A stretch of DNA of 64,000 bases from Halobacteriales archaeon QS_6_71_20 (GTDB taxonomy: Archaea > Halobacteriota > Halobacteria > Halobacteriales > Haloferacaceae), in the NCBI GenBank assembly GCA_003020945.1, contig PXRU01000010.1, positions 62,001 to 126,000 on the forward strand, written 5' to 3'. Of this stretch, positions 11,130 to 19,403 are shown one piece after another. Each line of letters begins with the position of its first letter. Position 1 is the stretch's first letter. Both the position numbers and the translations under genes were made by a program. The notes under the pieces are model-generated. The model saw only the letters and a program-made list of their open reading frames with translations, did not search any database and was not told the origin of the DNA.

Positions 11130-12451
11130 GCGACGGGGACGAGGACTGGTTCGAGCGCGCCCTCCGGGAGACGGACGAGTCCGACGACCGCGCGGAGGAC
11201 GGGACCGACGGAGCGGCGGCCGACGGCGAGGCGGACGCCGACGCCGGGACCGACGACGTGACCGACCCCGAGGGCTCCGACGCGGCGGCCCCCGAGGGGA
11301 ACGGTTCGCCCGACTCGGGCGACTCGGCCGAGAGCGCCCCGGACGGCTCCGACGACCCGTCCGGAACGGACGACGACTCTTCGGGCGGAAACGATGCGTT
11401 CGGGGGCGACGACGACCTCTTCGGCGGCGACGCGGTCGGCGGAACGGACGCGTTCGGGGACGCCGAGGCTGACGGCTTCGGCGGCCTCGACGCCACGGAC
11501 GGGAGCGACGGCGCGACCGAACCGATCTCGGGAGACGACCCGCTCGGCGGAGGAGCCGGTTCGAGCGAGGACCCGTTCGGGGGCGGAGCCTCGGACGGGG
11601 AGTCGTTCGGCGAGGCCGATGACGACCCGTTCGGCGACGACTTCGGCGCGGCGATGCAGAGCGCCCCCGAGGACGACCCGTTCGGGGGCGGCGGTGGCGA
11701 GGGGTTCGGCGGCGGAGGCGGCCCGGAGTTCGACGAGGCGGAGTTCGAGTCCGACATCGACCGCATCGACATCGGCATTGAGGGGCTCGACGAGATGGTC
11801 CTCGGCGGAGTCCCGGAGCGCTCGCTGATGGCCGTCATCGGGAGCGCCGGCACCGGGAAGACGACGTTCGGTCTGCAGTTCCTCAACGAGGCGCTGGAGG
11901 ACGGCGGCGACGCCGTCTACGTCACCCTCGAGGAGTCGCGGGAGGCGATCCTCTCGACGGCCGAGGAGAAGGGGTGGGAGTTCCGCCGCTTCGACGAGGA
12001 GGACCGCCTCGCGGTCGTCGCGATGGACCCCATCGAGATGGCGAACTCCCTGGACTCCATCCGGGGGGACATCTCCCGACTCGTCACCGAGTTCGACGCC
12101 GACCGGCTCGTCCTCGACTCCGTCTCGCTGCTGGAGATGATGTACGACCGGCCGAGCAAGCGTCGCTCGGAGGTGTTCGACTTCGCCCGCTCGCTGAAGG
12201 GGGCGGGCGTGACGACGATGCTCACCAGCGAGGCGTCCGAGGAGAACCCCTTCGCCTCCCGCCACGGGATCGTCGAGTACCTTACGGACGCGGTGTTCGT
12301 CCTCCAGTACGTCCGGCCGTCGGACCTCCGCGAGACGCGACTCGCCGTGGAGATCCAGAAGATCCGCGACGCGAACCACTCCCGCGAGACGAAGCCGTAC
12401 GAGATCACCGACGAGGGCATCTCGGTGTACCGGCAGGCGAACATCTTCTGA
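11126..12451 (+). CDS. KaiC/RAD55-family ATPase with acidic FG-rich N-terminal arm
   Basis: 441 residues from GTG 11126, preceded by GGGGGTG as a Shine-Dalgarno-like sequence. About 210 N-terminal residues are Asp/Gly/Ser-rich and carry roughly nine F-G steps in DPFGG/DAFGG units, predicted disordered. The C-terminal 230 residues are one RecA-fold domain: GIEGLDEMVLGGVPERS, Walker A GSAGTGKTTF, Walker B-like DRLVLDSVS, and a late QKIRDANHSRET stretch as in KaiC-like proteins. Such single-domain RAD55/KaiC ATPases act in signalling or motility in archaea; the specific role here is unknown. An upstream ATG in the same frame (10991) gives Arg-rich non-acidic sequence and is rejected. Confidence 0.85.
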   Translation: MSDGDEDWFERALRETDESDDRAEDGTDGAAADGEADADAGTDDVTDPEGSDAAAPEGNGSPDSGDSAESAPDGSDDPSGTDDDSSGGNDAFGGDDDLFGGDAVGGTDAFGDAEADGFGGLDATDGSDGATEPISGDDPLGGGAGSSEDPFGGGASDGESFGEADDDPFGDDFGAAMQSAPEDDPFGGGGGEGFGGGGGPEFDEAEFESDIDRIDIGIEGLDEMVLGGVPERSLMAVIGSAGTGKTTFGLQFLNEALEDGGDAVYVTLEESREAILSTAEEKGWEFRRFDEEDRLAVVAMDPIEMANSLDSIRGDISRLVTEFDADRLVLDSVSLLEMMYDRPSKRRSEVFDFARSLKGAGVTTMLTSEASEENPFASRHGIVEYLTDAVFVLQYVRPSDLRETRLAVEIQKIRDANHSRETKPYEITDEGISVYRQANIF

Positions 12452-12619
12452 CCGGCCGCGGCCCGCGACCGCGGACGAACCCACGCCGCGACCAGCAGTG
12501 CGACTCCCCCGGCGACCGGCCGGCTCCTCGCTCCCATACGCGGCGTGGGATCGGCCTGGAACCTGAACTCTGGTCTCCGACTATCGACAGTGAAAACGAA
12601 CCCGGACTCCCCGTTCGCC

Positions 12620-13306
12620 TCAGTCGTCGGCCGCCGTCGCCGACTCCCCGGCGGTCTCGTCTACCTCTGCGCCAGTGACCGGCTCGAACGTCCCGTAGTG
12701 GACGACCTCGTCGACCGGACGACGGTACTTCCGCTCGGCCTCCGCGGCGTCCTCGGCGGGGTAGCCGACGGTGACGAGCATCACCGGCTCGTAGCCGTCG
12801 TCGATGTCGAACGCCTCGACGAGCGCGTCGGCGTCGAACCCCTCCATCGGGCAGGTGGCGACGCCCTCGCTCCAGGCGGCGGTCATGAACTGCTGTGCCG
12901 CAAGCGCCGTCGAGCGGTTCGTCCACACGCGGCGCTCGGCCGCCGACTGGTCGGCCATCCCCTCGACCGTGTCGAGGAGCTGTTCTTTCACGTCCTCGTC
13001 GGGGATGTACCCCTTTCGCAGCCAGTCATCGAACACGGGGTCGGCGTGTGCCGAGGGGTCGAGGTTGCCGAGCACGACGACCGTCGCCGACGCCTCCTCG
13101 ACGTGTTCCTGCCCGTTGGCGACCTCCGCGAGCGTCGCGAGTCGGTCGTCGTCGCGGACGACGAGGAACTCCCACGGCTGGAGGTTGAAGCTCGACGGCG
13201 CGTACGTCGCCTTCCGGAAGACCGCCTCCAGCGTCTCCGTGGAGACGTCCTCGTCGCTGTACTCGTGGACCGACCGTCGCGTAGTGACGACTTCGTTGTA
13301 GTCCAT
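12620..13306 (-). CDS. Nitroreductase-family FMN oxidoreductase
   Basis: 228 residues from ATG 13306 (MDYNEVVTTRRSVHEY), the classic TRRSVR-type phosphate/FMN start, followed by PSSFNLQPWEFLVV, GVATCPMEGFD and VTVGYPAEDA. These match small FMN-dependent nitroreductases that use NAD(P)H. The acidic C-terminal tail (ESATAADD) is typical of halophiles. It stands alone between the KaiC-like and universal stress genes. The natural substrate is unknown. Confidence 0.92.
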   Translation of the reverse strand: MDYNEVVTTRRSVHEYSDEDVSTETLEAVFRKATYAPSSFNLQPWEFLVVRDDDRLATLAEVANGQEHVEEASATVVVLGNLDPSAHADPVFDDWLRKGYIPDEDVKEQLLDTVEGMADQSAAERRVWTNRSTALAAQQFMTAAWSEGVATCPMEGFDADALVEAFDIDDGYEPVMLVTVGYPAEDAAEAERKYRRPVDEVVHYGTFEPVTGAEVDETAGESATAADD

Positions 13307-13435
13307 CGTCCGAACGGAGGCGCCGTGTGAGCATGAGGGCGTCAACGTCGGCGGGGACTTCCCCCACCGTGACGGTTATCTCCCCTCGGACGACGCCGGC
13401 CGACGGGTGTGCGAACCGACGTCGGTGTCGCCGTG

Positions 13436-13861
13436 TCACCGAACGACCGTCACCGGGACCGGGGCGTTGCGAACGACCGCCTCCGCGACACTGCCCAGGA
13501 GGACCCGAGAGATGCCCCGCCGTCCGTGGCTCCCGACGACGATGTGGTCGACGCCGTCGTCGCCGGCGTACTCCACGATGCCGGCGGCGGGCTTGCCGAC
13601 CGTCGTCGCCGTCTCGACGATGCCGTCGAACTCCAGCGAGTCGGCCGTCTCCGCCAGCCGCGACTCCGCCTCCGTCCGCTCGCGCTCGTACCGCTCCTCC
13701 GTGCCCGTGGACACGCCCCGCCTCGCGGCGAACCCGCCCCCCGCCGGGTCGACGACGGCGAGCAGCACCAGTTCGGCGTCGGGCCACTCGTCGGTCGCGA
13801 ACGACAGCGCCGCCGCGGCCTGCTCGGAGTCGTCGACCCCGACCAGGATCCGCTTGCTCAT
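13436..13861 (-). CDS. Universal stress protein (UspA family)
   Basis: 141 residues from ATG 13861: MSKRILVGVDDSEQA, central DHIVVGSHGRRGISRVLLGSVAEAVVRNAPVPV. The GxxGx9G(S/T) ATP-binding signature (GSHGRRGISRVLLGS) is present, so this is an ATP-binding type. CTTTTGAC is centred about 26 nt upstream. Role in stress response is by family only. Confidence 0.94.
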   Translation of the reverse strand: MSKRILVGVDDSEQAAAALSFATDEWPDAELVLLAVVDPAGGGFAARRGVSTGTEERYERERTEAESRLAETADSLEFDGIVETATTVGKPAAGIVEYAGDDGVDHIVVGSHGRRGISRVLLGSVAEAVVRNAPVPVTVVR

Positions 13862-13946
13862 GAACTCCCGTCGTTCGCGAGTCGTCAAAAGTCCACGTCC
13901 CGAGCGTGAGGGCTCCGGTCGAGCCGGGCCTCCCTCGACCGGCCGG

Positions 13947-15920
13947 CTACTCGCCGTGACGGGTCACACACACCGGCAGGCCGGTCACCTCGACCGGCTC
14001 GGAGTTGTCCGGCGAGTACACCACCATCTGCCCCTTCTCCATGTACGGCACCTTCTGTGCGAGCTCCGGCGGGATGTTCACCGACGAGATGGCCTCCTCG
14101 TCGCCGAGGTTGAGCACGAGCCGGGTGTTCACCTGCTTGAACACGGGGTCGGCGATGTCCTGGGGGTCCTGGGTGATCAGGAACAGTCCCAGCCGCTCCT
14201 TGCGGCCCTGCTTCGCGGCCTCGGTGAACTTCCCGACCACCTGTCGCGCCTGGACGTTGTCCGCCCCGGAGAGGAAGTTGTGGGCCTCGTCCATCCCGAG
14301 CACGAGCGGCGTCTCGTCGATCCGTGCGCTCTCGGGGGAGTTCGACAGCTTGTCGTCCACGAGCAGCGCCGACACCGCGAGCACGAACATCTCCTTGGCC
14401 CGCGACGACGAGAGGTGGTACGTCGGCACGACCGTCAGCCCGCCGGGGCGGACCAGCGTCGTGTCCAGTTCGGTGATCGGCTTGGCGTCCTGGTCGAACA
14501 CGCCCGACGGAACCCCCCGAACCCGCCGCTTCACGGCGTCGAACGTCGCCTCGTGGACCCGCCCCGACTCGTGGAGCTCCTCCTTCAGCGCGGGGTCGTC
14601 GAGGAACGCGAGGAACTCCCGGTAGGTGCCGTCGTCGTGGTTGCGGAAGAACCGGTCCAGCAGGGTCCGCAGCGCCGGGTACTGGTTCTCGTTGAGCGAC
14701 GCGCCGGCGACGAGCCACGGCATGTCGTACTCGTCGACGACCGAGAAGGGGATCGTGAACGCCACCTGCTCGGCGCGGTGGCCCCGTCCGGGGTAGCTCA
14801 CGCCGGCCTCTTTCGGCACGAGCGCGACGGTGTCGTCGTGGCCGCCGTGCTCGATCCCCTCCCGCTCCAGCCGGCGCGCCCGCTCCGCGTCGAGGTCGGG
14901 GTTGTCGTCGTGCATCTGGGCGTACTCGTCCTGCGGGTCGAACATCACGACCGCCGCGCGGGCGTCGCGGCCGTCGTCCGTCTCGTAGGTGCGCGAGAGG
15001 TACTGCCTGAGGACGTTCTTCGCGCCGTGGGTCTTCCCCGACCCGGTCCCCCCGGCGACGAGCGTGTGACGGAACACGAGCGGGTCGCCGTCGGCGTAGT
15101 CGTCCCGCAGGCGGTAGTCCACCGTCGGGGGGTCGGCGGCCGTCCGCACCGTCTCGCCGCCGACCGAGAGATGGCCCAGGAAGACGCCGTCCTCGGGGAT
15201 GGCCAGCCCGGTCTTGATCTGCTCGGCGTCGGTCGCCTGCCGCACGAGCGCCCCCGGCTTCGGGACGCGGTCGACCATCCGTCGCTTCAGCTCCCCGTCG
15301 CCGGACGCGGTCCCGCTCCCCGAGGCGGCTCGCGCCTCGCCGTCCCGGAACAGCACCGCCACGGGCGACAGCTCCGCGAGGTACTTGTAGTCGGCCTCCT
15401 CGAACCCGCCGCGGTTCGTGCGCATCCGCCGCCGGGCGGTCAGCTCCGTCGCGTCGTCGGTGCGGAACTCCTGTTCGTACTCCAGCGCCGTGATCCGGCA
15501 GAACAGCTGCTCGCCGTCGGGGTACGGCACCATGAGGTACTTGCCGATGCGGACGTCCTCGCGGTTGCCGACGGTGACGAACGCCCGCAGGCTCGTCTCC
15601 TCGTCCGCCTCGGCGACGCGCAGCCCCTGGGCGACGGAGACGGTGCCGATGCCGTCGGCGGTGCCGGCCTCGGCGGCCGCCATCGCGTACTGTGCGAACC
15701 CGGACGCCGGGTCGGCGTCCGCTCCGGTGCCCGCGTCCCCGCCGTCGGCGGTCCCGGTCCCGGCTCCGGCGGTCACCTCGCTCCCGGCCGTGGCTCCGGC
15801 GTCGTCGACGCCCCCGGCTCCGGTGTCCCGGGCGGCGGTCGCGTCCCCCTCGTCGGCGGCGTCCTCGAACTCCCCGGGCTCCTCGAAGTCGCCGAGGTCG
15901 GGGTCTCCGGCGTCGGTCAT
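13947..15920 (-). CDS. herA: HerA-type bipolar DNA translocase/helicase
   Basis: 657 residues. An acidic Asp/Gly/Ala-rich N-terminal extension of about 80 residues precedes a beta-barrel HAS-like region and a HerA/FtsK-type ATPase with Walker A GGTGSGKTHGAKN (near 287-300), FDPQDEYAQM, and Walker B LVLGMDEAHNFL (near 535), then LITQDPQDIADPVFKQVNTR with a sensor-like position. HerA works with the NurA nuclease in DNA-end resection, and a NurA-like gene follows at 16448, so the assignment is backed by context. GTTATCAC sits 27 nt before the ATG. Confidence 0.88.
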   Translation of the reverse strand: MTDAGDPDLGDFEEPGEFEDAADEGDATAARDTGAGGVDDAGATAGSEVTAGAGTGTADGGDAGTGADADPASGFAQYAMAAAEAGTADGIGTVSVAQGLRVAEADEETSLRAFVTVGNREDVRIGKYLMVPYPDGEQLFCRITALEYEQEFRTDDATELTARRRMRTNRGGFEEADYKYLAELSPVAVLFRDGEARAASGSGTASGDGELKRRMVDRVPKPGALVRQATDAEQIKTGLAIPEDGVFLGHLSVGGETVRTAADPPTVDYRLRDDYADGDPLVFRHTLVAGGTGSGKTHGAKNVLRQYLSRTYETDDGRDARAAVVMFDPQDEYAQMHDDNPDLDAERARRLEREGIEHGGHDDTVALVPKEAGVSYPGRGHRAEQVAFTIPFSVVDEYDMPWLVAGASLNENQYPALRTLLDRFFRNHDDGTYREFLAFLDDPALKEELHESGRVHEATFDAVKRRVRGVPSGVFDQDAKPITELDTTLVRPGGLTVVPTYHLSSSRAKEMFVLAVSALLVDDKLSNSPESARIDETPLVLGMDEAHNFLSGADNVQARQVVGKFTEAAKQGRKERLGLFLITQDPQDIADPVFKQVNTRLVLNLGDEEAISSVNIPPELAQKVPYMEKGQMVVYSPDNSEPVEVTGLPVCVTRHGE

Positions 15921-16007
15921 GTGCGGGCGTTACGGCCCGACGTGATAACGGTATCCGTCGCGTCCGCTCATGCCACGGCTTATCCGGTCGCGTCCGCTAC
16001 CGATCCC

Positions 16008-16343
16008 ATGTTGCTCGTCCGCGGACGGGGCGGCGGTACCGCCCTCACCGGTACGGTGTTCGAGCGCGGCGAACGGGCGCCCTCGTTCAAGGGCGCGCCC
16101 GACGAGGACGCCCCCTACGTGTGGGTGTGTGACGCGTTCTACGAGGTAGAATCGGGCGGCTCCGAGCTGGTGGTCGACGGCGAGACGATCCGCGTCGCCT
16201 TCGAGTCGCCGGCGCCGCGCGGCTTCGACACGCGCGAGCAGGCCGTCGAGGCGGCCAGGGAGCACGTCCGGACCCAGTTCGCCCGCGTGGGCGTCCCGGG
16301 ATCGGAGGTGGACGTTGAAGTGGTGAAAGACGATCCCGGCTGA
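16008..16343 (+). CDS. Small conserved haloarchaeal protein between herA and nurA
   Basis: 111 residues beginning MLLVRGRGGGTALTGTVFERG, with a beta-rich core (YVWVCDAFYEVESGG) and an amphipathic C-terminal helix. GCTTATCC is centred about 27 nt upstream and fixes the ATG within a much longer open frame whose upstream part is a shadow of herA. No domain is recognised. It is transcribed opposite to both herA and nurA. Confidence 0.7.
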   Translation: MLLVRGRGGGTALTGTVFERGERAPSFKGAPDEDAPYVWVCDAFYEVESGGSELVVDGETIRVAFESPAPRGFDTREQAVEAAREHVRTQFARVGVPGSEVDVEVVKDDPG

Positions 16344-16390
16344 GCCGGCACGGGGACCGCTCCGCCGTGGCCCGAGTCGCTCGCTCGTTC

Positions 16391-16443
16391 ACGGCTCACG
16401 CTGTTCGCCGTTCACGATCGCGGGCTCACTTCGCTCGCCCGCG
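16391..16443. repeat. Palindromic intergenic element
   Basis: Two inverted repeats: ACGGC/GCCGT (16391-16395 and 16407-16411) and CGCGGGC-11 nt-GCCCGCG (16419-16443). Read on the minus strand the second loop is GAGCGAAGTGA. Similar loops occur at 60534 and 62541. It lies in the 3' gap between two convergent genes and might also act as a terminator. Confidence 0.5.
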
Positions 16444-16447
16444 CGCT

Positions 16448-17707
16448 TCACGACTCGTCGTCCCCCCACCGAACGTCGTCGTACGTCCGCAGGTGCCGGC
16501 TGTCGAACCGCTCCTCGAACTTCCGGCGCAGCGACTCCGTCTCGCCGACGCCGATCCCCGCCAGCTCGTCCGCCTTCGCCACCGGCTTCGGGGGGCCCGC
16601 CTCGGCGGCGATCTCCGAGACCACCTGTCGGGTGAGGCGGTCGCGGGTGTCGGCGTCGGCGGTGAACGCCGCCGGCGCCTCCACCTTGAACAGCACGTCC
16701 TCGCGCGGCTCGTACACGTGCATGTACGTCACCTCGTACCGCCGGGCGTCGGCCAGCCGCCGCTCGACGCCGAGGGCGTCGCCGTCGCTCGCGAGCGGCC
16801 GGTCGGAGCCGCCGCGCGACCGCAGCCACGAGGTGAACGTGATCGCGTCGTCGCCGCGGTCGCCGTCCGCGCGGCGTTCGAGCAGCCGCGTAAAAAGCGC
16901 CGCGTCGTCGGGCCACGGCGCCTCGATCCCCTTCCGGTCGAGCGTCCGGGTGATAAAGCCCGAGGTGGGGTTCTTCACGAAGCCGAGCACGGGCACGTCC
17001 CGCTCGATGCACGACTCCACGAGCCGGACGTACGTCTCGACGGCCTCCTGCACCGTCTCGCCGTGGGCCACCTCCCGCAGCTCGCGGTCCCGGGTCGCCC
17101 AGTTGAGCAGGCGCTTCGGATACAGCGGCCCGTCGAGCACGAGCAGGTCGTCGACGACGCCGCGGTCGAGGTGTTTGCGGGCGTGGTGTGACTCCGCCAG
17201 CGACAGCGCCAGCTCGTGGACCATCTCGTCGGCGAAGCGGCGGCTCCGGGGCACCTTCAGCACGCGGCGCTCGGAGGAGCCGCCGTCGTACGGCATCCAG
17301 CCGTCGGGCACGTCCGGGAACACCACCGTCGCGTCGTTGGCGTGGACCGTGACGACGATCGACCGGCCGCCGTGGAGGTCGAGGTCGGTCGGCTCCGCGC
17401 CCATCGCCGCCTGCGCCACGTCGAGCACGAGCCCGTTCCTGAACGAGGTGGGATTGAGCGTCCCCGAGTCGACGCCGTGGCTCGTCTCGAACGGGCGCTC
17501 GGCCAGCGCGGCGTCCTCGACGGCGGTCCGCCGGAGTTCGTGGTCCCCCAGCGACTCCAGCACGGTCCGTCCGTCGGCGTGGAGCGGGTCGAGCCAGTCG
17601 CGCCACGCCGTCCCCGCGAGGTCGTCGTGGTCGGCGTCGTCGACGCCGTCGGCGATGGCGGACGCGAGGTACGCGATGGTGTCGACGTGTACGGGGGAGA
17701 GCGTCAC
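16448..17707 (-). CDS. nurA: NurA-type 5'-3' DNA nuclease
   Basis: 419 residues from GTG 17707, chosen because CTTTTGC is centred 27 nt upstream; a TTG at 17734 would extend it by nine residues. NurA features: an early acidic site GVDSGTLNP, HGGRSIVVTVHAND, a conserved K/R-rich middle (SRRFADEMVHELAL), LDGPLYPKRLL, and VLGFVKNPTSGFI, with a C-terminal LPYPLxxAHxxA-equivalent region not obvious. NurA forms a complex with HerA for recombinational repair. The HerA/NurA pair lies in one neighbourhood on the same strand, split by the oppositely transcribed small gene at 16008. Confidence 0.85.
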   Translation of the reverse strand: MTLSPVHVDTIAYLASAIADGVDDADHDDLAGTAWRDWLDPLHADGRTVLESLGDHELRRTAVEDAALAERPFETSHGVDSGTLNPTSFRNGLVLDVAQAAMGAEPTDLDLHGGRSIVVTVHANDATVVFPDVPDGWMPYDGGSSERRVLKVPRSRRFADEMVHELALSLAESHHARKHLDRGVVDDLLVLDGPLYPKRLLNWATRDRELREVAHGETVQEAVETYVRLVESCIERDVPVLGFVKNPTSGFITRTLDRKGIEAPWPDDAALFTRLLERRADGDRGDDAITFTSWLRSRGGSDRPLASDGDALGVERRLADARRYEVTYMHVYEPREDVLFKVEAPAAFTADADTRDRLTRQVVSEIAAEAGPPKPVAKADELAGIGVGETESLRRKFEERFDSRHLRTYDDVRWGDDES

Positions 17708-17787
17708 GCACGAACCGGGGTGCCGCCGGCGCAAAAGCGGTGCGGTCGGTCGCCGAGTTGATACCCTCTCCCGCCCAGGGGCCGCAC

Positions 17788-18364
17788 GTGCTACGCGCGG
17801 TCGGCTTCGACCTCGACGACACGCTCGCGGTCACGGAGCGCGCCAGGTCGGCGTTGCTGGCCGACGCGCTCGCGGCCGGTCTTCGCGGACCTGCTCGCGC
17901 CACACGACGTGGACGCCGACCCCGCCGCGGTCGCGGCCGCCTACCGCGAGGCCGTCACCGACGCCATCACCCCCGTCGCCGGCGCGCGCGACCCGGTGGC
18001 GGCCCTCCGCGAGGAGTACCGCGTCGGCCTGCTCACGAACGGCCCGGTACGCGCGCAGTCGGCGAAGCTCGACCGTCTCGACTGGTGGGACGCGTTCGAC
18101 ACGGTCCACATCTCCGGCGACCTCCCCGCCGGCAAGCCGGACGGGCGCGCGTTCGCGGCGCTGCTGGACGGGCTGGAAACGCCGGCGGCGGAGACGGCGT
18201 ACGTCGGCGACCACCCGGTCCAAGACGTCCGCGGCGCCGACGCCGCGGGCCTCCGGACGGTCCACGTGCTCGGCCCCGACGACGAGGCGGCGCCGGAGGC
18301 GGACGCGACCGTCGCGCGCGACCGGCTCGCGGCCGACCTTCCGGGAGTCCTGCGGGGGCTGTGA
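17788..18364 (+). pseudogene. HAD-superfamily hydrolase, frame-disrupted
   Basis: GTG 17788 begins VLRAVGFDLDDTLAV, the HAD motif I DxDxT, and runs in one frame to about 17880. The rest (VFADLLAPHDVDADP..., motif II LLTNGP, motif III Lys in AGKPDGRAF, motif IV GDHPVQDVRGA) is in the +1 frame ending at 18364. The cap helices normally found after motif I also look short by perhaps 20 residues, so a small deletion that changed frame is the simplest explanation. All catalytic motifs survive. A sequencing error cannot be excluded. GTTGATACC is centred 27 nt before the GTG. Confidence 0.65.
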
Positions 18365-18385
18365 GCCGCCCGGCGCTCACCGACG

Positions 18386-18769
18386 CTAGGTGGCCTCGTC
18401 CTCCTCCACGACCGCCTCGAACGCCGGCAGCACCCGTTTCACCTCTGCGCCGTCCGCGACGAACACGACCGTCCGCGGCGGCCTGACGGCTTTCGGGCGG
18501 ACGCGCAGCCCCGCCTCCGCCGCGGCCGCCGCCGCGGCGTCGGGGTTCGCGAGGAACTCCACGCGGGCGCGCTCGGGCTGGACGAACACCGCCGCCAGCG
18601 GGTCGTCGCCGACGCGCACGCGGTACGCGAGCGCGCCCTCGGTCGTCGGCTCCACGTCGGGGTCGGCGTCGCTCACGTCCGCGTCGGCGAGCCGGTCGCC
18701 GTCGCCGACGACCTCCGAGGCGAGCAGCTGTGCGATCCGAACGCCGTCCGCGGTGCGGTCCGCGACCAT
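18386..18769 (-). CDS. Hypothetical acidic protein coupled to the DUF2240-type gene
   Basis: 127 residues from ATG 18769, which overlaps the stop of the upstream gene as TGATG, so translation is probably coupled. Body is alpha/beta (LAYRVRVGDDPLAAVFVQPERARVEFL), C-terminus acidic (VVEEDEAT). No known domain is recognised; pairing with the DUF2240-type gene implies a shared, unknown role. Confidence 0.7.
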   Translation of the reverse strand: MVADRTADGVRIAQLLASEVVGDGDRLADADVSDADPDVEPTTEGALAYRVRVGDDPLAAVFVQPERARVEFLANPDAAAAAAAEAGLRVRPKAVRPPRTVVFVADGAEVKRVLPAFEAVVEEDEAT

Positions 18770-19317
18770 CACTCCGCCCCCGCGCCGCCGGGGCTCGCGC
18801 CGTCGCCGCGGTCGTCGTCGCTCGCCGTGTCGCCCCCGGCGGCCTCGCCGTCGTCCGTCCCCGCGTCGGCGGCCGCGAGCAGGTCCGCCCGCGCCTCCTC
18901 GGCCACGTCGCCGACGTCGACGCCGCGCTCGCGGGCGACGAGCACGGCCGCCGTCTCAAGCGTCACGCCGGCGGCCCGCTGACGCTCGTTGGCGGCCGCG
19001 ACCGCCTCGCGCTTCTCGACGCCGGCGGCGACGAGCGCCTCGACGGCCCGCTCGAACGTCGACTGCTCGCGCAGCACCGACTCGTCGGGCTCGAACTCCG
19101 GCGGTATCGTCACCGTCGCGGGGTCGAACTGCGCGAGGAGGTCGCCGTCGGCGGCCGCGAGCAGCCCCCGACCGGTGGCGATGTCGACGAGCCGCTTCGC
19201 CTGGTCCGGCGAGAACCAGTCGCGGTCCAGCGACAGTGCGACGACGAACTCGCCCTCGCCCATCCGGTCGCTGCCGGCGCCGCGGAAGGGGGCGGCGACG
19301 GCGGCCTTCAGGCTCAT
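18769..19317 (-). CDS. DUF2240-type conserved haloarchaeal protein
   Basis: 182 residues from ATG 19317 (MSLKAAVAAPFRGAGSDRM). The stretch EGEFVVALSLDRDWFSPDQA and the following KRLVDIATGRGLL match what is recalled of DUF2240; not verified by search. The C-terminal 40 residues are a Gly/Asp-rich acidic tail. CTTTTG is centred about 27 nt upstream. Function unknown; two-gene operon with the downstream 127-residue protein. Confidence 0.75.
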   Translation of the reverse strand: MSLKAAVAAPFRGAGSDRMGEGEFVVALSLDRDWFSPDQAKRLVDIATGRGLLAAADGDLLAQFDPATVTIPPEFEPDESVLREQSTFERAVEALVAAGVEKREAVAAANERQRAAGVTLETAAVLVARERGVDVGDVAEEARADLLAAADAGTDDGEAAGGDTASDDDRGDGASPGGAGAE

Positions 19318-19403
19318 GTGGCCACGTTCTCGGGGGTCCACAAAAGCCGCTCGGGGTCCGTCGCGTCTCCCCCCGAACCGTCGGACGGGAGCGTCGGTGG
19401 CGT

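Noticed and set aside
13407-16007. Long plus-strand ORF upstream of the 111-residue gene
   Set aside because: Antisense of herA and the stress protein with Arg/Val/Gly bias typical of high-GC shadows.
16448-17734. TTG start at 17734 for NurA
   Set aside because: GTG 17707 has a TATA-like CTTTTGC at the usual 27-nt spacing; the TTG would lie in that box.
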